NCBI GenBank assembly: GCA_964417885.1
Contig: CAYQKN010000119.1
Coordinates: forward strand, 1-11,070
From: UKL13-2 sp964417885
Lineage (GTDB): Bacteria; Pseudomonadota; Gammaproteobacteria; Burkholderiales; Usitatibacteraceae
Reading direction: 5' to 3'
DNA length: 11,070 bases
Made by a program: the position numbers and the translations under genes. This document shows, in pieces, positions 6,108-11,070 of the stretch. Below the pieces are notes generated by a model. That model saw nothing but the letters and a program-made list of their open reading frames with translations. It was not told where the DNA came from and made no database searches. Each line of letters starts with the position of its first letter. The first letter of the stretch is position 1.

Positions 6108-9041
6108 CTACGGCAACAGTTTCCAGGCCCGCAGCAATTCGCGCAGCGCCTCGGGCTTGTTGGTGGGGGCGTTGTTGCCGGCCTGGTCGCGGCTGTTGGC
6201 GCCGTGACACGACGCGCACACCCGCACCTCACCCGGCTGCATCGTCACCCACACCCGCTCGCGCACCACCGGGTTGCCGGCGGCATCGGTCGATTGCCAG
6301 GCCAGCGCACGGCGGGCCGGCACGAATGCCGCCGATGAGCCATCGACGGCGATGCGCACGCTGCCGGCCGGACCGCCGGGGTTGGCGACGTTTTTCGATG
6401 CGGCCGGTTCGCGCAGCGGCTGCGCGAGTACGCGGCGGCCCGGCCCGGTGTAGCCGCGCACCAGGTCGCCCTGGAAAATCTGGAAGTGAGCGATGTCGTA
6501 GATTCGTCCGCCGCCCGGCTTGACCGTCTGCACGCCACCCGGTACCCGCAGGTTGAATGGCTGCTGCAGGTCGGCGCGGTCGCGCGTGGTCTGGTTGCGG
6601 GTCACGATCAGGGCGAGGTCGTTGTTGCGCAGCCAGGTTCGCAGCGCGTTCGGGTCGACATTCTCCTCGCTGAACACGGCACTTTCCGGCGCCTCCAGCG
6701 CCGCTGCCGGCCGCACCGGGCGCGGCCGCGCGACCACCTCCACCGCTTCCAGCTCCCACAGCATGCCACTGAAGCTGCGCAGCTCATCCGGGCTCCACCA
6801 GGAAACCGATTTGCTGATGCCGCCGGTCAGCGATGCACCCGGCTGGTAGAAGCCCGATGCGCCGTCAAGGGTCAACGGCTTCAGGCGGAAATCGGTCAGC
6901 AATGCGACGGTGGCCGAGGTGGCCGGCGAATGGGTGGCGATCAGCGCGCCGGAGGTCAGCGGCAGCGGATTGCGGAAGCGCCCGCCCGGCGATTGCAGGC
7001 CCATGCCGGGCGCGGTCACGTTGGTGATCACCATGCCCTCGGCGGACAGGTTCGGCGCGCCGGTCAGGCGCACGATCTGGTCCGAGGTCAGCGAACCGAA
7101 TTCGCGCGCGCTGATGGCGAGATAGGTACCGGGCTGGGCCGGGTCCTCGCGCAGGTGGAACAGGCCGCCGTCCATGCGGATCGATTTGGTGTTGGCGTGC
7201 AGCGTGTCGTTGGTGAGATCGGACAGCGCGCTGTCGGTGGCGAACGATTTCGGCATGAAGCCGAACGACAGCTCGTGACGGCCGACGTGGTTCAGCGTTT
7301 CCTCGTCGGTGCCGTCTTCGTTGATCTGCCACGGGGTGAAGAAATTCGACGTGTAGCCGTTGACCGCGCCGAATGCCGGGCTGACGCTGTCGGCGCGGGT
7401 CTCCGGGTACACCTCGGCGCGGCTGTTCAGGGCCGCCGCACCCGCGGCTTCGCTGGCGTAGTTGAATGAGCCGTACGGCGGCGCCGACGGCGAGGCGCGA
7501 TCGGCATCGGCCTGCTGGTCCTGCTGCAGGTGGTCCCATCGGGTGAAGATCACGCGGCCGAAACTGTCGATGGTGGGCGAGAACGCGCCGCTGGGGGCAT
7601 GGTTCAGCAGCCGCAGGTCGCCGGTCAGCGGGTCCAGGCTCCAGATGCCGGTGACGGTGGCGGTGCTTTCGTATTCGTCGCGCTGCGGATACAGGTGCGC
7701 CTGGCCATCGCGCGGCCGGTCCGAGGTAAACAGGATGCGGTCGTCGGTGCCGTAGATCGGCGAGATGTTGTTGTAGGTGGCCGGCTGGTTCGGCACTTTG
7801 GTGACGACCGCCGACTGGCCTTTGCCGAGGCCGGTCACTTCGTAGAGCTGCCAGTAAAACGTCCGCACCTGGTAGCGCGCGGTCGGCGCGCCCACCACCA
7901 TGCTGAATACCGCCTTGGTGCCGCTCCAGTGCACGGCCGGCTCGCGTACTGCAATGGCGTTGGCGCCCTGCATGCCGTCCATGCCGAAGCCGGCCTCGCG
8001 CGTCAGGTTGCGCAGCGTGCCGTCGTCATAGCGGATCATCAGGTCGCCGCCGCGCGCGACCTGGTCCATGGTGGCGGTGTGATTGCCGAAGGTCGAGGCG
8101 CGGCTGGCGAAATCGTTCATCGTCGGCACCTGGGTGGCGAACAGGATCGCGCTGGCCGCCGGCGGCGTGACCGGCCCGCCGGCGCGCGCCTTGATGGCGG
8201 CGATGTCGGCGGCGCTGACGAAGCCGGACGCGTTCACGTCCTGGCGGAAACTGGCGGCCGACGTCACGCGGCCGCTGTGTGCCCGGGCCGCGCTGACATC
8301 GGCGGCACCGGCGCCGGCGGCATTCTGCCGGCCACCGAGCATGAATTGCAGCGAGGCTGCGGCGTTGACTGCGGTGCCATTGACGTTCGGCACCGACACC
8401 GTCACGCGCTTCTTGTCCGCCACACCGGTCAACGTGACCACCGCATCGTGGCCGCTTGCCGCGGCGCTGCTGGCAACCGCGGCGGCGGCGTCGTCGACCG
8501 CCGCCGCGCCGGCTACCGACGTCACCGGCGCATTGAACTGGAACACCACCGCATGCCCGCCGCCGGCGTCAGCCGCGCGTGGCTCGACCGACACCGCACC
8601 ATTGATGGCGGCGCTGCGATCGACGACCACATCGAAGGGGCCTGCGGCCGCATGGGACTTGCGTGACACCACGCCGATCAGCGTCAAGGGCGCACCGGCC
8701 TGCGGCGTCACACTGACGGCAGCGCTGGTCGCGCTGCTACCCTCGGCATTGGTGGCGACCAGCGTGCAGTCGTGGGCGATCGCGTTGGCAAGGCCGGTAA
8801 CCGCCACCGGCGCGGTGCTGCTGCTGCCGGAAACATTGCCGGGCTGGCAGGTGGCGGTGTAGGTGGTGATCGGCGAGCCGCCGCTGACGGCCGGCGCGGT
8901 GAATAAGATGAACGCGCGGCCGTCACCGGCCACCGCCTGGCCGATCTGTGGCACGCCGGGGACTTGCGCACCCGCGGCTGTTGCCAGCGTCAGCAGCAAC
9001 GCGGCGAGTGGGGTGGTCAGGCGTTCTTTCAGGGCAAACAT
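6108..9041 (-). CDS. Secreted monohaem protein related to hydrazine synthase alpha middle domain, with FN3 and dockerin-like module
   Basis: 977 residues from the ATG at 9039-9041; a GGAG lies a rather distant 11 bases upstream. Order: signal peptide 1-25 (LATAAGA-QV); a fibronectin III-like domain about 28-113; a beta-rich linker domain about 118-235 (VVSRKSHAAAGPFDVVVD); a dockerin-like module about 238-287 whose second loop reads DVNASGFVSAADIAAIKARAG while the first has lost its acidic residues; then a long beta-propeller-like region about 295-770 with PD40/TolB-type repeats (ILFTSDRPRDGQ; GIWSLDPLTGDLRLL; HAPSGAFSPTIDSFGRVIFTRWDH) as in the hydrazine synthase alpha middle-domain family; and finally a c-type haem site C942-A-S-C945-H946 followed by a short helix. 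Periplasmic or extracellular. Only one CxxCH is present, so it is not an equivalent of two-haem HzsA. The electron partner and substrate are unknown. Confidence 0.85.
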   Translation of the reverse strand: MFALKERLTTPLAALLLTLATAAGAQVPGVPQIGQAVAGDGRAFILFTAPAVSGGSPITTYTATCQPGNVSGSSSTAPVAVTGLANAIAHDCTLVATNAEGSSATSAAVSVTPQAGAPLTLIGVVSRKSHAAAGPFDVVVDRSAAINGAVSVEPRAADAGGGHAVVFQFNAPVTSVAGAAAVDDAAAAVASSAAASGHDAVVTLTGVADKKRVTVSVPNVNGTAVNAAASLQFMLGGRQNAAGAGAADVSAARAHSGRVTSAASFRQDVNASGFVSAADIAAIKARAGGPVTPPAASAILFATQVPTMNDFASRASTFGNHTATMDQVARGGDLMIRYDDGTLRNLTREAGFGMDGMQGANAIAVREPAVHWSGTKAVFSMVVGAPTARYQVRTFYWQLYEVTGLGKGQSAVVTKVPNQPATYNNISPIYGTDDRILFTSDRPRDGQAHLYPQRDEYESTATVTGIWSLDPLTGDLRLLNHAPSGAFSPTIDSFGRVIFTRWDHLQQDQQADADRASPSAPPYGSFNYASEAAGAAALNSRAEVYPETRADSVSPAFGAVNGYTSNFFTPWQINEDGTDEETLNHVGRHELSFGFMPKSFATDSALSDLTNDTLHANTKSIRMDGGLFHLREDPAQPGTYLAISAREFGSLTSDQIVRLTGAPNLSAEGMVITNVTAPGMGLQSPGGRFRNPLPLTSGALIATHSPATSATVALLTDFRLKPLTLDGASGFYQPGASLTGGISKSVSWWSPDELRSFSGMLWELEAVEVVARPRPVRPAAALEAPESAVFSEENVDPNALRTWLRNNDLALIVTRNQTTRDRADLQQPFNLRVPGGVQTVKPGGGRIYDIAHFQIFQGDLVRGYTGPGRRVLAQPLREPAASKNVANPGGPAGSVRIAVDGSSAAFVPARRALAWQSTDAAGNPVVRERVWVTMQPGEVRVCASCHGANSRDQAGNNAPTNKPEALRELLRAWKLLP

Positions 9042-9377
9042 CGGGCGGCTTACTCCGGTGTGACGGTGAGTACGAAGCGGGCAGAAAGGATGATACGGCC
9101 TGACGGGTGTTCTGGATCGCGTGCGGTCCACGCCGTTCTTTTTTCGCGGGCCGACGGGGATAAAGATCCCAGCAACACCCATGCCAGCGCGGCAAAACGC
9201 ATATGTCCTAGGGTGATGCCGCGGAATCGTCGCACGGCCTGTCGCCGCATGGCGACAGGGTGGCGCATTTCCGGCGCCGGCTGCCGCCCTGCCGGTCGGC
9301 GCCGCGGCATGATAATGTACGGCGCGTGAGGGCCGGAATCGGCCGCGCCCCTCGTCACAACTCCTGTGGAATTGGTC
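9042..9377. other. Divergent intergenic region, 336 bases
   Basis: It separates the haem-protein gene (minus) from the coiled-coil gene (plus) and must contain both promoters. Open frames run through it in several directions, but none has a ribosome-binding site or a recognisable domain. A perfect palindrome is listed separately. GATAAT (9311-9316) in CATGATAATGTAC is the best -10 box for the plus gene, without a good -35. ATGATA (9090-9095, TATCAT on the minus strand) is a candidate -10 for the minus gene. Both promoter assignments are weak. Confidence 0.4.
9238..9259. promoter_or_regulatory. 9-bp palindrome between divergent genes
   Basis: CCTGTCGCC (9238-9246), loop GCAT, GGCGACAGG (9251-9259): a perfect inverted repeat about 120 bases before the coiled-coil start and 197 bases before the haem-protein start. 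Possible operator, or a hairpin in a leader RNA. No known regulator motif is recognised. Confidence 0.35.
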
Positions 9378-9995
9378 ATGTCACGTTTGCTTCGCTCCCC
9401 TGTCGCCTTGATGGTCGTGCTGCTGGTTGCGGTAACCGGTGCCGGCGTCGCCTGGCAAGTCAACAAGCAGCAGCAGCGCGAGCGGATCGAGCGTGAGCGC
9501 CTCGCCGACGAGCAGGCTGAGCAGCGCCGCCTGGCGGTGCTGGAAGAACGCCGCAAGCTCGAGCAGCAGCGCCTGCAGGAAGAAATGCAGGCGACCAAGG
9601 ACACCGAGGAAAAGCAGCGGCAGATGGATATCGAGTTCCGCCAGTCAGAGCTCGGCCGCAAGCAATTCACCGTCGATGAGCGCGCCGGCCAGGCCACCGA
9701 TGCCGGCTATTCCGCCGCGCTTGCCGAGCGGGTGCGGATGGCCGACGAATACGCCCGCCGCAATGCCGAGCGCCGCGACCAGTACGAGGGCGAAGCGGCA
9801 CGCCGCCAGGCGCAAAGCGAAGTCGAGCGGCAGAAGCGCTACATCGAGCAGCGCGAAGCCGAGGACCAGGCGGCGCGCGCGCGGCGCGAGCAATCGGCGC
9901 GCGAATCGGAGCCGGCACCGGCTGCCACGCCGGCACCGGCACCCAGCACACCGGCGCCATTCATCCCGCCAACGGTGCGGAACAAGGGTAAGTAG
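9378..9995 (+). CDS. Membrane-anchored coiled-coil protein
   Basis: 205 residues from the ATG at 9378; GTGGA lies seven bases upstream, and an in-frame GTG at 9366 is less suitable. One N-terminal helix (about residues 8-27, PVALMVVLLVAVTGAGVAW) is followed from about residue 30 to 175 by a highly charged Gln/Glu/Arg-rich helix (QQQRERIERERLADEQAEQRR-like heptads) typical of a long coiled coil. The tail is Pro/Ala-rich (EPAPAATPAPAPSTPAPF). Residues about 92-125 (SELGRKQFTVDERAGQATDAGYSAALAERV) are less repetitive and may be the family-specific part. A single-pass inner-membrane protein with the coil most likely periplasmic. No enzyme motif. Function unknown; a structural or scaffolding role is plausible. 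Confidence 0.8.
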   Translation: MSRLLRSPVALMVVLLVAVTGAGVAWQVNKQQQRERIERERLADEQAEQRRLAVLEERRKLEQQRLQEEMQATKDTEEKQRQMDIEFRQSELGRKQFTVDERAGQATDAGYSAALAERVRMADEYARRNAERRDQYEGEAARRQAQSEVERQKRYIEQREAEDQAARARREQSARESEPAPAATPAPAPSTPAPFIPPTVRNKGK

Positions 9996-10079
9996 CCGGT
10001 CCACGCTGCGCGCGATACGCGCCGACGTAACGGCGCGGCGGAACCGCAGGCTGACCGATTGTTCGCAGGGTAAGAATGA

Positions 10080-10147
10080 CAAACCCTAGCACTGGTGCGG
10101 CTTCCAGCGGCAAAGTGGGCTGGGAGGCGCGCCAGTGCTAGGGTTTG
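10080..10147. repeat. Long inverted repeat: perfect 16-bp arms, 28-base loop
   Basis: CAAACCCTAGCACTGG (10080-10095) is exactly complementary to CCAGTGCTAGGGTTTG (10132-10147). A T-G wobble and three more pairs extend it to about 20 bp, enclosing 10100-10127. It begins 85 bases after the coiled-coil stop. Tail TTTGGCGATTT on the plus strand is a poor T-run, so a terminator is possible but not typical. It could be a short palindromic repeat element. Confidence 0.7.
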
Positions 10148-10227
10148 GCGATTTAACCTGCGCTGGCCGGCTATTTCATGACTTGCCGCTTTTCGTGATT
10201 TGTTAGTGGGTTCGATATGCGGCAGAC

Positions 10228-10255
10228 TTGGTCATAAACTATTGTTCGGTATGAA
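10228..10255 (+). promoter_or_regulatory. Possible promoter reading into the cassette
   Basis: TTGGTC (10228-10233), 16-base spacer, TATGAA (10250-10255), about 90 bases before the cassette gene. The boxes match the sigma-70 consensus only partly, but the surrounding AT-rich DNA and position suit a Pc-like promoter driving a first cassette. Confidence 0.3.
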
Positions 10256-10299
10256 TATTCACATCAATTTTCACGGGATGATAAGAGGCGGCCTGGAAT

Positions 10300-10336
10300 G
10301 TTATGAGGACGCCATGCTCCCTAAATATAGTTAGAG
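10300..10336 (+). other. attI-like integron insertion site
   Basis: GTTATG (10300-10305), then CCCTAAA (10319-10325), TATA, and the core GTTAGAG (10330-10336). In the class 1 integron attI1, as I recall it, a GTTA-starting repeat is followed about 20 bases later by CCCTAAA, then a few bases and GTTAGGC. Here the same order and nearly the same spacing occur. The core matches GTTRRRY at six of seven positions. No integrase gene lies next to it. Recognition is by recalled similarity, not by alignment. Confidence 0.5.
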
Positions 10337-10754
10337 GGCAAATTGGAGCTGCGCACGATCCTTCAAACAGCCGTGCTTGTGACACTCACAGGCTGCACCC
10401 ACCTTTTCAGTTTCGGCGATGGCGCGTTTGGCGTGAAGGGCAGCCTTCCGCCTGCGGCACGGAATTGCGAAGTTGCACTGTTCACCGTAGACGGAACTGA
10501 ACTGAATTTCACGCGTAGAACAATTCGTGGTGAATTCAAGGCAGACTTTACTGTTGCTCCATTCGCGGGTACCTATCGTGCTTCGGTGTTCTGTGACGGC
10601 ATCATTCGCAAGTCCATGACAGTCAGATATGGAAGCGTAGTTAAACCAGGTCAGTGGGTATCGCTCGGTGAAATTGCCCTCTAACATTTCGGTCAAGAGC
10701 GCTCCCTTCGGTCGCTGGGACGGCGCAAAAGCGCGCCGCCCTTTACCTTAATCG
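10331..10754 (+). mobile_element. Integron gene cassette (lipoprotein gene plus attC)
   Basis: Recombination by integron integrases cuts between G and TT of the GTTRRRY core. A cassette therefore starts with TTRRRY taken from its own attC, and this start must be complementary to the R'' box of that attC. Here GTTAGAGGGCAA (10330-10341) and TTGCCCTCTAAC (10674-10685) are exact reverse complements over 12 bases. One short gene fills the cassette: its start is 12 bases from the left end and its stop lies inside R''. An attC-like hairpin follows and ends at G10754 before TTTTGC. The base composition is visibly AT-richer than the neighbourhood, consistent with acquired DNA. Confidence 0.72.
10343..10684 (+). 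CDS. Cassette-encoded small lipoprotein, TTG start
   Basis: 113 residues. The start is TTG (10343-10345). GAGGG four to five bases upstream serves as ribosome-binding site and is part of the incoming integron core GTTAGAGGGC. No ATG start is available before the lipobox. The signal sequence is MELRTILQTAVLVTLTGC, with lipobox L15-T16-G17-C18; the mature protein (about 96 residues) is beta-rich: VKGSLPPAARNCEVALFTVDG, GEFKADFTVAPFAGTYRASVFCDG and GQWVSLGEIAL. The pattern recalls transthyretin-like or carboxypeptidase-regulatory-like beta sandwiches, but no family is certain. Two Cys in the mature part may pair. The TAA (10682-10684) lies inside the R'' box of the attC. Likely an outer- or inner-membrane-anchored periplasmic protein. 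Codon use is less GC-rich than in the neighbouring genes. Confidence 0.75.
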   Translation: MELRTILQTAVLVTLTGCTHLFSFGDGAFGVKGSLPPAARNCEVALFTVDGTELNFTRRTIRGEFKADFTVAPFAGTYRASVFCDGIIRKSMTVRYGSVVKPGQWVSLGEIAL

Positions 10755-10760
10755 TTTTGC
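10679..10760 (+). repeat. attC recombination site (82 bp), right core degenerate
   Basis: R'' CTCTAAC (10679-10685), spacer ATTTCGG, L'' TCAAG (10693-10697), GC-rich inner palindromes, then CTTTACCTTAATC and R' GTTTTGC (10754-10760). The left half closely follows known attC left halves (CTAACAATTCGTTCAAG in the aadA1 site). The right half resembles the CTTACCTCAAACGTTAGGC type, but the last core has TTTGC in place of RRRY. The inner part holds GGG-A-CGGCGC (10717-10726) paired with GCGCCGCCC (10733-10741), leaving one bulged A. Bulged bases are a typical attC feature used for strand choice. The same stem followed by TTT could also end transcription. Confidence 0.65.
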
Positions 10761-10768
10761 AACACACG

Positions 10769-10861
10769 GTGAGTAACTCGCGAATTGGACTCGTCCCCCT
10801 GGAGCCAGACGGCGAGCGGCTTGTCGCGTTTCTCGAACGGACGACACCATGGGACTCTTGA
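10769..10861 (+). pseudogene. 30-codon ORF overlapping the DHFR-like start, possible GNAT remnant
   Basis: GTG (10769-10771) to TGA (10859-10861); the product contains IGLVPLEPDGERLVAFLERTT. It begins 15 bases after the attC end, where a second cassette's gene would start, and overlaps the next gene's ATG by 13 bases. VPLEPDGERLVAFL resembles the first strand and helix of GNAT acetyltransferases, suggesting a truncated former gene. The alternative is a short leader peptide that couples translation to the reductase. No good ribosome-binding site precedes the GTG. Evidence is thin. Confidence 0.3.
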
Positions 10862-11070
10862 CCTTCAGTATCAACGTCACCCTGGACGGCTGCGTCGACC
10901 ACCAGGAAGGAATCGCCGACGACGAGACACACGCGTTCTTCACCCGCCTCATGGACGGGAGCGGAGCGTTGCTGTGGGGCCGCGTCACCTACGAGATGAT
11001 GGAGAGCCACTGGCCAGCGATCGCCCGCGGCGACGCGGAGGTGCCGCCGGTGATGCGCGAATGGGCGGTC
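10849..11070 (+). CDS. DHFR / RibD C-terminal-like reductase, 5' part
   Basis: 74 residues visible from the ATG at 10849; the gene runs off the window. TFSINVTLDGCVDHQEG is the first strand and loop of the dihydrofolate-reductase-like fold, where NAD(P)H-dependent family members typically read xxSLDGxxxG. The segment LLWGRVTYEMMESHWPA matches the family's (L)xGRxTYExxxxxWP signature. Proteins of this type (RibD_C; YyaP/YwjB-like) are pteridine- or flavin-pathway-type reductases of mostly unknown substrate, not true folate enzymes. A weak GGAC lies eight or more bases upstream; translation may be coupled to the overlapping short ORF. Its position directly after an attC makes it a candidate second cassette gene, but the downstream attC is not in view. 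The GC content returns to the high background here. Confidence 0.88.
   Translation, partial: MGLLTFSINVTLDGCVDHQEGIADDETHAFFTRLMDGSGALLWGRVTYEMMESHWPAIARGDAEVPPVMREWAV

Larger units (their letters stand above)
9996..10330. other. Gene-free stretch, 335 bases, before the gene cassette
   Basis: No gene is supported here on either strand. The first part (to about 10079) is GC-rich like the rest of the window. A 68-bp perfect-armed inverted repeat follows (10080-10147). From about 10148 the DNA becomes visibly AT-richer up to and through the cassette. No integrase-like coding remnant was found by reading the minus strand of 10148-10330, where an integron integrase would be expected. Confidence 0.55.

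Noticed and set aside
5996..6232. N-terminal extension of the serine hydrolase frame
   Set aside because: It would overlap the 3' end of the haem-protein gene and lacks a signal peptide. The ATG at 5993-5995 has GGGAG and a classic signal sequence.
7530..8666. 378-codon open frame on the plus strand opposite the haem protein
   Set aside because: Arg/Gly/Ala-rich antisense shadow with no recognisable motif; the minus-strand frame is clearly coding.
9050..9697. 215-codon minus-strand frame across the divergent promoter region
   Set aside because: Ser/Arg/Cys-rich antisense of the coiled-coil gene; composition is that of a shadow frame.
10080..10147. The long inverted repeat considered as an attC site
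   Set aside because: Its arms pair perfectly without the unpaired spacers or extrahelical bases of attC, and its ends do not match RYYYAAC / GTTRRRY.
10151..10208. ATTTAAC and GTTAGTG heptamers 58 bases apart, considered as a further attC
   Set aside because: The two cores are not complementary to each other and no L''/L' pairing or central palindrome joins them. Only the end heptamers resemble attC.
10148..10330. Possible integrase gene remnant next to the attI-like site
   Set aside because: Reading the minus strand gives only frames of about ten codons with no tyrosine-recombinase sequence.

Overview
The window is GC-rich and densely coded, with short gaps and mostly minus-strand genes. 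It looks like the chromosome of a free-living proteobacterium. The gene mix (stand-alone BLUF photoreceptor, secreted beta/gamma-crystallin protein, short KSDV..WENEGGNL membrane protein, PRC-barrel, fasciclin and DUF3309-like proteins, a dockerin-like tail module) suggests a beta-proteobacterium near Oxalobacteraceae (Massilia/Duganella type). That placement is inference from family recall; no rRNA or marker gene is present.

Layout. 1-203 (+) is the end of a membrane protein, closed by a terminator-like hairpin. 312-752 (-) is a BLUF blue-light sensor with all diagnostic flavin-site residues. 923-1153 (-) is a small lipoprotein, 1247-1906 (-) a secreted two-domain beta/gamma-crystallin protein and 1954-2133 (-) a 59-aa membrane protein. 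Divergent from these, 2394-2837 (+) is a PRC-barrel protein. It converges on a minus-strand group read from right to left: DUF3309-like peptide (4330-4169), fasciclin protein (4065-3592) and METTL21-like methyltransferase (3548-2889). Next come a periplasmic serine beta-lactamase/esterase-like hydrolase (5995-4628) and a 977-aa secreted monohaem protein related to the hydrazine synthase alpha middle region (9041-6108). Divergent from that, 9378-9995 (+) encodes a membrane-anchored coiled-coil protein.

The right end (about 10080-10860) is different. It opens with a perfect 16-bp inverted repeat. A visibly AT-richer stretch follows, containing an attI-like sequence and then what reads as a complete integron gene cassette (10331-10754): a TTG-start lipoprotein gene whose ribosome-binding site lies in the incoming core site and whose stop codon lies inside the R'' box of an 82-bp attC. 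The 12-bp cores at the two cassette ends are exact reverse complements, as expected for a cassette inserted by IntI-type recombination. No integrase gene is present in the window. After the attC come a 30-codon ORF that may be the remnant of another gene and the start of a DHFR/RibD-C-like reductase, possibly a second cassette running off the window.

The minus-strand genes of the middle do not form one obvious pathway. Several belong to families associated with envelope or stress functions. The most notable items are the integrase-less cassette and the hydrazine-synthase-alpha-like haem protein outside a visible anammox context.
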